From Syntrophomonadaceae bacterium (lineage in GTDB: Bacteria > Bacillota > Syntrophomonadia > Syntrophomonadales > Syntrophomonadaceae): a DNA stretch of 5,102 nucleotides. The position numbers and the translations under genes are program-made. The stretch lies in contig JAQVWB010000084.1 of the NCBI GenBank assembly GCA_028698695.1, positions 1-5,102 of the forward strand, written 5' to 3'. The notes under the pieces are model-generated. The model was not told the origin of the DNA. It worked only from the letters and a program-made list of their open reading frames with translations, and did no database searches. Positions 1 to 5,102 of this stretch are shown here, piece after piece (the stretch's first letter is position 1; each line of letters opens with the position of its first letter).

Positions 1-99
1 AATTAAGGTTACAATACTACCTTGCTCCACTTCAATTGATAATTTTTTCAGGGCATGAATTGCTCCATAATAAACATCAATATCAACACATCTGAGCAC
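1..99 (-). CDS. livF: LivF, ABC transporter ATP-binding protein (N-terminal 33 residues only)
   Basis: This is the second cytoplasmic ATPase of the Liv amino-acid importer, pairing with LivG to drive transport through LivH/LivM. Only the first 33 codons are visible; the frame is open to the window edge, which falls just before the expected Walker A loop. The visible peptide has the LivF hallmarks: DVYYGAIHALKKLSIEV at residues 8-24, then G-S-I-V-T-L-I leading toward the nucleotide-binding loop. The YYGAIHAL aromatic A-loop segment separates LivF from LivG. The start is GTG, the codon directly after the livG stop (TAG), with GGAGAGGAG (117-109) nine bases upstream inside the end of livG. The abutting genes imply translational coupling. 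The family call is secure from position and motif; the rest of the gene cannot be assessed. Confidence 0.9.
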   Translation of the reverse strand, partial: MLRCVDIDVYYGAIHALKKLSIEVEQGSIVTLI

Positions 100-870
100 C
101 TATTCTAACTCCTCTCCGAGATAAGCTTCAATAACTTGTTTATTACTTCTAATCTCTTCCGGTCTTCCTTCAGCAATTATCTGGCCGTAATCCAGCACGT
201 AAATTCGTTCGCAAACACCCATTACTAAAGACATATCATGTTCGATCAGAAGTATCGAAAGTTTGAAATCACGCCTGATTTGAGCAATTAATTTCATCAA
301 CTCTTTGGTTTCCTGGGGGTTCATACCTGCTGCGGGTTCATCTAAAATCAGCATGGTAGGCTTGGTAGCCATCGCCCTGGCTATCTCCAGGCGCCGCTGT
401 TCCCCATAAGGCAAGTTCTTGGCTAATTCATCTTTTTTATCATCCAATTTAAATATTTTTAAATATTTTAAGGCATCTTTTTCTATTATATCTTCACCTT
501 TAAAAAATCCGGGAGTCCTGAGGATAGCGGAAAGAAACCCGTACGGGACGTTTTTGTGTGAGGCAATCTTAACATTATCTAATACTGACAGATCATTGAA
601 AAGACGAATGTTCTGAAAAGTTCTGGCAATGCCTCGTGCACATATGGTATGCGGAGCTAAGCCAACAATATTCTGCCCATTAAATACGATGCTGCCTTGA
701 TCAGGTTTATATACCCCGGTAATCAAATTAAATACGGTCGTCTTCCCTGCCCCATTCGGACCAATAAGGCCAATCAATTCGTTTTGCTCCAGACAAAAAT
801 TAAAATTCAGCACTGCGCTCAACCCGCCAAATGATTTATCTAAGTTATTTATTTCCATTATCAGGCTCAT
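100..870 (-). CDS. livG: LivG, branched-chain amino acid-type ABC transporter ATP-binding protein
   Basis: LivG is a cytoplasmic ATPase subunit of the Liv-type importer. Counting from the ATG at 870 (256 residues, normal for LivG), Walker A GPNGAGKTT is at 37-45, the Q-loop TFQNIRLF at 84-91, the family-specific signature LPYGEQRRLEIARA at 153-166 (in place of LSGGQ), Walker B MLILDEP at 173-179, the D-loop AGMN at 181-184 and the switch histidine in IEHDM at 211. The insert around residues 104-130 between Q-loop and signature is typical of LivG rather than LivF. The C-terminal tail (EGRPEEI to YLGEELE) matches the short extension of Liv ATPases. The frame is open upstream to a TTG at 885, but the ATG at 870 overlaps the livM stop as ATGA and has GGTGGA five bases upstream, so it is preferred; an ATG at 858 lacks a ribosome site. 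All catalytic residues are intact. Confidence 0.96.
   Translation of the reverse strand: MSLIMEINNLDKSFGGLSAVLNFNFCLEQNELIGLIGPNGAGKTTVFNLITGVYKPDQGSIVFNGQNIVGLAPHTICARGIARTFQNIRLFNDLSVLDNVKIASHKNVPYGFLSAILRTPGFFKGEDIIEKDALKYLKIFKLDDKKDELAKNLPYGEQRRLEIARAMATKPTMLILDEPAAGMNPQETKELMKLIAQIRRDFKLSILLIEHDMSLVMGVCERIYVLDYGQIIAEGRPEEIRSNKQVIEAYLGEELE
109..117 (-). promoter_or_regulatory. Ribosome binding site of livF
   Basis: GGAGAGGAG on the minus strand lies inside the last codons of livG, nine bases before the GTG at 99. It decides the livF start: it is a strong purine-rich site placed at a normal distance from that GTG, and no in-frame ATG lies nearby. Confidence 0.75.
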
Positions 871-1814
871 TTTCGTCCACCCCAAATTCTGCCAAAGATC
901 TGTCTGCTCAGTTCTTTATTTCCCATCAAACCCTGAGGACGATAGATCATTACAATAATCAATATTAGGGCATATAGAATCATTCTGATTGCCGGGAACG
1001 ACTGCAGGACAGCAGTCAAGGCGGTAATGAATAGCGCAGCAATAATGGCTCCGGTCGTACTGCCCAGCCCGCCCAGAACAACCATCACCAGAATATCGAA
1101 TGATTTCATAAAATTAAAGGTGTCGGGTTTTATTATATAGAAGAAATGTGCATACATGGCGCCAGCCAAACCTGCTAACATCGCACCTATTACAAAAGCC
1201 ATAACCTTATACTTGGTGGTATTGATCCCCATCAATTCTGAAGCGACCTCATCCTCACGGACTGATATTATGGCTCTTCCATAACTGGAATTAATCAGGT
1301 TGACAACCACCAGAACAGTAAATACTGTAGCTCCAAACAACCAAGGCCAGGTAGTCATTTTCGTAATGCCAAGAATGCCGGCCGGTCCATTTACATAATC
1401 AATATTTTGCAGGGTTACACGAATGATTTCACCAAGGGCAAGGGTAGCTATAGCCAGATAATCGCCTCTCAGTCTCAAAGTTGGTACCCCGATAATAAAC
1501 CCGCCGAGTGCCGCTGCCAGACAAGCAACTATTAATCCTACAATAAAAGGCTGTCCCAGCATTTGAGTCATGACCACGGACGCATATGCTCCTACCGCCA
1601 TGAACCCTGCATGTCCCAAGGACAATTGTCCGGTAAAACCGTTGATCAGATTCAAGCTCACAGCCAGAATAATATTTATACACATCGAAGCCAAATTTAT
1701 CTGATAATACTGATCAAGCAATCCGGTAGTTATAAAATACTGAACCAGTATAAATAAGGCTGTCAAAACTAATACATCTATACAGAACCTAATAAATTTA
1801 CTTTTTATCTGCAT
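867..1814 (-). CDS. livM: LivM, branched-chain amino acid-type ABC transporter permease
   Basis: LivM is an integral-membrane subunit that forms the translocation path with LivH. Counting from the ATG at 1814 (315 residues), a short basic N-terminus precedes a first hydrophobic segment at about 12-30, followed by roughly seven to nine more membrane segments. Conserved family blocks are visible: NGFTGQLSLGHAGFMAVGAY at 58-77, LRLRGDYLAIATLALGEIIR at 113-132, the NGPAGI loop at 142-147, and the cytoplasmic EAA-like coupling segment SVREDEVASELMGIN at 184-198, which should contact an ATPase. A further conserved block, VLGGLGSTTGAIIAA, lies near the C-terminus. A GTG at 1823, directly after the livH stop, is an alternative start giving three more residues (MNR); the ATG is favoured because AGGTGA sits five bases upstream of it. 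The stop overlaps the livG start (ATGA), implying coupled translation. LivM differs from LivH by its extra N-terminal segment and by these motifs. Confidence 0.94.
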   Translation of the reverse strand: MQIKSKFIRFCIDVLVLTALFILVQYFITTGLLDQYYQINLASMCINIILAVSLNLINGFTGQLSLGHAGFMAVGAYASVVMTQMLGQPFIVGLIVACLAAALGGFIIGVPTLRLRGDYLAIATLALGEIIRVTLQNIDYVNGPAGILGITKMTTWPWLFGATVFTVLVVVNLINSSYGRAIISVREDEVASELMGINTTKYKVMAFVIGAMLAGLAGAMYAHFFYIIKPDTFNFMKSFDILVMVVLGGLGSTTGAIIAALFITALTAVLQSFPAIRMILYALILIIVMIYRPQGLMGNKELSRQIFGRIWGGRK

Positions 1815-1819
1815 TCTAT

Positions 1820-1825
1820 TCACCT
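1820..1825 (-). promoter_or_regulatory. Ribosome binding site of livM (decides the start)
   Basis: AGGTGA on the minus strand overlaps the livH stop codon and lies five bases before the ATG at 1814. It overlaps the competing GTG at 1823, which makes the GTG less likely to be the initiator, although GGTGA further upstream within the end of livH could serve the GTG. Confidence 0.5.
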
Positions 1826-2714
1826 ACACTTTTTCACCGGTATCTCTGCCAAAGAGACCAGTAGGCTTGATCAGCAGAATCAGGATCAGAACGCCAAAAG
1901 CGACTGCATCGCGGTAAAGACTATTACCATAGCCGCTGACCATGGTTTCCAGGAGTCCCATTACAAATCCTCCTACCATAGCACCGGGAATGATGCCGAT
2001 GCCTCCCAGTACTGCGGCCACAAAAGCTTTTAAACCTGGAATTATACCCATCAGGGGATTTACTGTACTATAATAAACACCGTACATTACACCTGCCGCC
2101 GCAGCTAATGCCGAACCAATGGCAAAGGTAATGGAAATGGTTTTGTCGACACTGATGCCCATGAGGACTGCTGCCTCCTGATCCAGAGAAACTGCCCGCA
2201 TGGCTTTTCCGGTTTTTGTCCATTTAATAATATACTGAAGAATCAGCATAAGAACGACCGCAGAAACTACCACAAAAACATCTTTATTCAAAATAGAGAG
2301 TCCTGCAATATTATAAGCCTTGATTGGAAAGGCGGTATCGGGAAATACCCTTTGTGAAGGGCCTAACAAGAATATCGTCACATATTCCAAAAAGAATGAC
2401 ACGCCTATTGCGGTAATAAGCGCTGCAATACGGGTCGAATTACGCAGAGGCCGATAAGCAACTTTTTCAATCAAAATACCTAATATGGCACAAGTAAGCA
2501 TGGCGGCAATCATTGCTACCACTATATTGGTTTTAAAAACAGTCAGTGAAAAAAACCCAACAAAACCACCCACCATCATAATGTCCCCGTGGGCGAAATT
2601 AATTAGTTTTATAATACCATAAACCATAGTATAGCCCAGTGCTATAAGTGCGTAAATTGCCCCCAGCGACAAACCATTGACGAGTTGTTGTATAAATTCC
2701 AGCAATATTGCCAC
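1824..2714 (-). CDS. livH: LivH, branched-chain amino acid-type ABC transporter permease
   Basis: LivH is the first of two membrane permeases of the importer and partners LivM. The 296 residues are normal for the family and hydrophobic throughout, with about eight membrane segments. Diagnostic blocks are GYTMVYGIIKLINFAHGDI at 27-45, RPLRNSTRIAALITAIGVS at 88-106, the EAA-like coupling segment AMRAVSLDQEAAVLMGISVD at 171-190, and GLKAFVAAVLGGIG at 227-240 followed by PGAMVGG. The start is uncertain. The GTG at 2714 is used here, but AGGAGG is only two bases from it. An in-frame TTG at 2705 sits 11 bases from the same site and would give MLEFIQQLVNG, close to the usual LivH N-terminus. The stop TAG is immediately followed by a possible livM GTG. 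It is the first gene after the livK-livH hairpin. Confidence 0.94.
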   Translation of the reverse strand: MAILLEFIQQLVNGLSLGAIYALIALGYTMVYGIIKLINFAHGDIMMVGGFVGFFSLTVFKTNIVVAMIAAMLTCAILGILIEKVAYRPLRNSTRIAALITAIGVSFFLEYVTIFLLGPSQRVFPDTAFPIKAYNIAGLSILNKDVFVVVSAVVLMLILQYIIKWTKTGKAMRAVSLDQEAAVLMGISVDKTISITFAIGSALAAAAGVMYGVYYSTVNPLMGIIPGLKAFVAAVLGGIGIIPGAMVGGFVMGLLETMVSGYGNSLYRDAVAFGVLILILLIKPTGLFGRDTGEKV

Positions 2715-2716
2715 AT

Positions 2717-2722
2717 CCTCCT
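2717..2722 (-). promoter_or_regulatory. Ribosome binding site of livH, unusually close to the GTG start
   Basis: AGGAGG on the minus strand is a perfect core site. It is followed at once by an out-of-frame ATG at 2716 (zero spacing, stops after 24 codons), then by the GTG at 2714 (spacing 2) and an in-frame TTG at 2705 (spacing 11). Neither in-frame candidate has the usual 5-9 base spacing, so the true start needs experimental or comparative support. Confidence 0.65.
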
Positions 2723-2732
2723 GCTGTTTAAA

Positions 2733-2762
2733 GAGGAAGAGAGGGTTGGCCCTCCCTTCCTC
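2733..2762 (-). promoter_or_regulatory. Strong intercistronic stem-loop between livK and livH
   Basis: In the minus-strand RNA, GAGGAAGGGAGGG (2762-2750) pairs with CCCUCUCUUCCUC (2745-2733) around a CCAA tetraloop. All 13 pairs form, 12 of them Watson-Crick and one G-U. The opposite strand would have an A-C mismatch at that position, so the structure favours the liv transcript. It starts 11 bases after the livK stop and ends 10 bases before the livH ribosome site. Only three U residues follow, so a full intrinsic terminator is doubtful. Partial termination or protection of the livK mRNA from 3' decay are the likely roles; such hairpins are common after binding-protein genes of ABC operons. 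Confidence 0.7.
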
Positions 2763-2773
2763 CTCAGCTCTAG

Positions 2774-3967
2774 TTACGGTTGAATTCGTGTATTCATTAC
2801 CTGAGCACCATCTTTGAATTCAATAATAACACCGGCTTTGACCGGATTGTGCTTTTCGTCTATACTCATTTTACCGGTAATACCTTCGAAATCTTTGATT
2901 TTGGCCAGTGCTGCTGCCAGTTTCACAGGATCCGCAGCCTGCGCGTCTTTCAATCCTTGTACCATGAGTTGTATAGCATCATAACCAAGGGCAGCAAAGG
3001 CATCAGGTTCTTTATTGTATTTGGCTTTGTAAGCTTCAACAAATTTTACAATGTTGGGATCTGTGTCTTGTGAAGAATAATGATTGGTGAAATAAGTATT
3101 GTTTAAAGCTTCATTTCCAGCAACACTTACCATATCCGGTGAATCCCAACCATCACCACCGCCTATTGGAACAGTAATGCCCAGTTCACGGGCTTGTTTG
3201 ATTAGTGGTGCAACTTCCTGATAGTAACCAGGTACATAGATAAAATCAGGGTTCATTCCTTTAATCTTAGTCAAAGTTGCCCTGAAATCGCGGTCGTCTT
3301 TCACATAACCTTCTTCGCCAACTATGGTTCCGCCTTTTTCTCCAAAGGTCTTTTTAAAATATTCTGCCAGGCCTTTGCCATAATCAGTCGATGTATCAGC
3401 ATAAATAACTGCATTTTTAGCTTTCAGATTATCAGCAGCAAATTGAGCCATCAAAGTCCCCTGAAAAGGGTCAATAAAACAAACCCGGAAGATATATTCA
3501 TTGGTTTTGCCGGTTTTGTCATCAACTGTTACATTGGATGCAGTAGCAGCAGGTGCAATCAGTGGGATCTTGTTGTCCATCATGATTGGTGTACTGCCTG
3601 CGACATCACCACTGGTAAGAGGCCCAATCTGTGCAACAATATTTTCACCAACCAAGGCTGCACTTATACTCATGGCTTCATCAGCAGTTGATTTGCAGTC
3701 TTTGACAACAGGATTCAGTTGCATTCCCAAAACTCCACCTGAGGCATTGATTTGTTCAATTGCAAGCAATGCCCCATCTTTGGCGTTGGTGCCATAACTC
3801 GCTACTCCACCTGATAATTCAACATTAATTCCTACATTGATCATTTCTGCTTTATCACCGGCTTTATCACCGGTATCCTTCGCTTCTCCGCCACATCCAG
3901 CTACGATAGCAAGCATAAAAGCCATAATTATTAATACCGCTATCTTTTTCCTACTGTTCTTTTTCAT
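2774..3967 (-). CDS. livK: LivK-type substrate-binding lipoprotein of a branched-chain amino acid ABC transporter
   Basis: This is the extracytoplasmic receptor that captures the amino acid and delivers it to LivHM. Counting from the ATG at 3967 (397 residues), residues 1-24 form a lipoprotein signal peptide: a basic start (KKNSRKK), a hydrophobic core, then the lipobox V-A-G-C with Cys25 as the predicted lipid anchor. A charged linker with a GDKAGDKA duplication follows, then a type I periplasmic-binding (Peripla_BP_6) fold. Family landmarks are ELSGGVASYG at 50-59, GPLTSGD at 115-121, APAATAS at 138-144 (Ser/Thr that bind the ligand alpha-carboxylate and amine in this family), YADTSTDYGKG at 189-199, DRDFRATLTKI at 225-235 and GGDGWDSP at 270-277. 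GTG at 3970 is the codon just before; ATG is chosen because AGGAGG is six bases from it and only three from the GTG. Substrate specificity cannot be read from sequence; branched-chain amino acids are the default. Confidence 0.94.
   Translation of the reverse strand: MKKNSRKKIAVLIIMAFMLAIVAGCGGEAKDTGDKAGDKAEMINVGINVELSGGVASYGTNAKDGALLAIEQINASGGVLGMQLNPVVKDCKSTADEAMSISAALVGENIVAQIGPLTSGDVAGSTPIMMDNKIPLIAPAATASNVTVDDKTGKTNEYIFRVCFIDPFQGTLMAQFAADNLKAKNAVIYADTSTDYGKGLAEYFKKTFGEKGGTIVGEEGYVKDDRDFRATLTKIKGMNPDFIYVPGYYQEVAPLIKQARELGITVPIGGGDGWDSPDMVSVAGNEALNNTYFTNHYSSQDTDPNIVKFVEAYKAKYNKEPDAFAALGYDAIQLMVQGLKDAQAADPVKLAAALAKIKDFEGITGKMSIDEKHNPVKAGVIIEFKDGAQVMNTRIQP
3851..3874 (-). repeat. 12-bp tandem duplication in the livK linker
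   Basis: Two adjacent 12-base units (plus strand TTTATCACCGGC and TTTATCACCGGT, one difference) encode the repeated GDKA-type segment just after the lipid-anchor cysteine. It is in frame and lies in the flexible tether between membrane anchor and binding domain, where length variation is tolerated. Confidence 0.8.
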
Positions 3968-3973
3968 CACGTT

Positions 3974-3979
3974 CCTCCT
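3974..3979 (-). promoter_or_regulatory. Ribosome binding site of livK (decides the start)
   Basis: AGGAGG on the minus strand lies six bases before the ATG at 3967 and three before the GTG at 3970. The ATG is therefore the better-placed initiator in the adjacent GTG-ATG pair. Confidence 0.75.
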
Positions 3980-3995
3980 CTTCTCTTTTTTAACA

Positions 3996-4016
3996 TCATG
4001 ACTACTTTTGTCATGA
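3996..4016 (-). promoter_or_regulatory. Inverted repeat upstream of livK, candidate operator
   Basis: TCATGAC, a seven-base spacer and GTCATGA form a perfect 7-bp dyad in the selB-livK gap, about 30 bases before the livK start. Its size suits a homodimeric regulator. As RNA it would make only a short stem without a U tract, so it is a poor terminator for selB. A weak promoter-like pair overlaps it on the minus strand: ATGACA (4014-4009), 16 bases, TAAAAA (3992-3987). The dyad is seen directly; regulator and function are not known. Confidence 0.35.
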
Positions 4017-4070
4017 AAATTAATTACTGCTTTGCTTGTCCGCCTTCTTATTGAATACTATATTGATTCT

Positions 4071-5102
4071 CTATTTCGCTTTGATTCTTATATCTCCTAT
4101 GCGCCGAGTAAAACGAATCTTATCATAATATTCTACCAGAGGAAGCGTATATTTTCGAGAAGTTTCTAAAAGATCTCTGGCAGTTGCCAAACTTAGCTCC
4201 TGCTCCCCCCTAAAATACTCCTCTAAAATCACTTTTCCTTCTTCAATCGCTGTTTTGGAAAAATAATTCTCCCCTTCTAATTTGACTACTTGCCCTTGAT
4301 TAACTAAATAATTTAATGCTTCTGCCACTTCTGTATCGCTCACAGCCAGATGATTTTTTATTTCTTCAATTGAAGGTGGATTAAAAAGTTGTTGATTTAA
4401 GCTATCAACAATATAGTCAATCACTCTTCTTTCTTTTTCTCCCGGTGTAGGCTGGTGGGTTATCCGGCTTATATCATTACCCTTACTGATTAGACAGTGC
4501 TGTTCTTCCAATAATTTTAATATGGCATTAAAATTCTTACCATTTATATAGCTGAAATATTTGCTTCGCATATCTTCCTTCGGGTATCCGCTTCGTAACG
4601 GGTATCTTTTATGATACTGAAGAAGATTTTTATTGATTATTTCATTTATACTATCTAACTTTGTTTGACTAATATATATACCCTGTTTAATTTCAACTAT
4701 TTGCTCGTCATCAATTAACTGCTGAATCTCATTGTTTAGTTGTTCCGAAAAATGGCTTCCGGTCTTGCGGGCCAAGTCATCAACAGTAAATACATCCTGC
4801 CCGGCTGAGGTCATTTCATGCAGCAGCATCTCATAAAGACTACCTTCTTCTTTAATAGCTAATTCCTCTAGCACTTCTTCTTTAAATCTTTTTTGTTTTG
4901 CTGCATTGGGTTCTATAACAGTTCCTCCACCTATTGTTGAAACGGGTGAGTAATACCTAATAACAAAAGGATCGCCTTTATGAGCCACAATTTGTTTTTC
5001 CAAGATTATCTGAGCAAAAGCTTCTTCTCCCGGGTTTAATTCATCCCGGTCTAACAGAACAATTCTGCCCAAAACCTCATCAGTTCCCAAGTGAAATCTT
5101 AT
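4071..5102 (-). CDS. selB: SelB, selenocysteine-specific translation elongation factor (C-terminal 343 residues)
   Basis: SelB carries Sec-tRNA to the ribosome at UGA codons marked by a SECIS hairpin in the mRNA. The GTPase and first barrel domains lie outside the window; the frame is open to the edge, so the TTG at 5090 is not a real start. Visible residues 1-65 are the end of the EF-Tu-like domain III: IRFHLGTDEVLGR at 1-13, LLDRDELNPGEEAFAQ at 16-31, and YYSPVSTIGGGTVIEPN at 50-66. The remainder is the SECIS-binding arm of four winged helices: about 75-145, 150-214 (with the conserved YHKRYPLRSGYPKEDMRSK at 163-181), 222-285 (FNPPSIEEI at 240-248) and 290-343. The last ends in the characteristic SRKYTLPLVEYYDKIRFTRR (315-334). 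The C-terminus looks complete, with TAG as stop. It implies a selenoprotein-making organism; selA or selC may be nearby but are not in this window. Confidence 0.95.
   Translation of the reverse strand: MRFHLGTDEVLGRIVLLDRDELNPGEEAFAQIILEKQIVAHKGDPFVIRYYSPVSTIGGGTVIEPNAAKQKRFKEEVLEELAIKEEGSLYEMLLHEMTSAGQDVFTVDDLARKTGSHFSEQLNNEIQQLIDDEQIVEIKQGIYISQTKLDSINEIINKNLLQYHKRYPLRSGYPKEDMRSKYFSYINGKNFNAILKLLEEQHCLISKGNDISRITHQPTPGEKERRVIDYIVDSLNQQLFNPPSIEEIKNHLAVSDTEVAEALNYLVNQGQVVKLEGENYFSKTAIEEGKVILEEYFRGEQELSLATARDLLETSRKYTLPLVEYYDKIRFTRRIGDIRIKAK

Noticed and set aside
867..885. Longer LivG starting at TTG 885 (five extra residues)
   Set aside because: The ATG at 870 has a suitably placed GGTGGA and the ATGA overlap typical of coupled operon genes; TTG is a poorer start without a clear site.
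1429..1683. Minus-strand 84-codon frame inside livM
   Set aside because: Out-of-frame overlap with conserved LivM motifs; composition (Arg, Cys, Tyr rich) is typical of a shadow frame.
2780..3073. Plus-strand open frame of 97 codons opposite livK
   Set aside because: It lies entirely within the well-supported livK gene, is cysteine- and phenylalanine-rich without domain motifs, and has no separate context; it is a shadow frame.
3501..3797. Plus-strand open frame of 98 codons opposite livK
   Set aside because: Antisense to the LivK binding domain; its apparent hydrophobicity mirrors the livK codons and there is no convincing ribosome site or family resemblance.
4054..4070. Possible terminator hairpin just after selB (GAAT...ATTC around 4054-4070)
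   Set aside because: Only four base pairs, AT-rich, no following U tract; too weak to call.
3968..4070. Riboswitch, T-box or tRNA in the selB-livK gap
   Set aside because: About 100 bases is too short for a T-box or lysine-type riboswitch, and no tRNA arms or T-box core motif are visible.

Overview
The window is ordinary, densely packed chromosomal DNA in which every gene I can support lies on the minus strand. Moderately AT-rich sequence, purine-rich Shine-Dalgarno sites (AGGAGG), several GTG starts and a lysine-rich lipoprotein signal peptide point to a low-GC Gram-positive bacterium. A selB gene fits an anaerobic, selenoprotein-using member of the Clostridia. The class is an inference from style and gene content, not from a marker gene.

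Read in the direction of transcription (high to low coordinates), the layout is as follows. 5102-4071 is the C-terminal part of selB, the selenocysteine-specific elongation factor; its GTPase half lies outside the window. A gap of about 100 bp (4070-3968) holds a perfect 7-bp dyad and a partial CodY-box-like sequence. Then comes a complete Liv-type (HAAT family) amino-acid ABC transporter in the canonical order livK (lipoprotein substrate-binding protein), livH and livM (two membrane permeases), livG (ATPase) and the first 33 codons of livF (second ATPase), which runs off the window at position 1. No stretch over 300 bases lacks a gene.

The five liv genes form one operon. livH/livM and livG/livF abut or nearly abut, livM/livG overlap by ATGA, and only livK and livH are separated, by 59 bp. 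That gap holds a strong 13-bp hairpin, a plausible device for making more binding protein than membrane components. LivK captures the amino acid outside the membrane, LivH and LivM form the channel, and LivG and LivF power import with ATP. Branched-chain amino acids are the default substrate guess, but this family also includes carriers of other amino acids, amides and urea. SelB is functionally unrelated; no terminator is evident after it, so read-through into liv is possible.

I found no mobile element, CRISPR array, tRNA, rRNA or clearly novel system. The observations worth checking are regulatory: the livK-livH hairpin, the dyad upstream of livK, and the ambiguous livH start.
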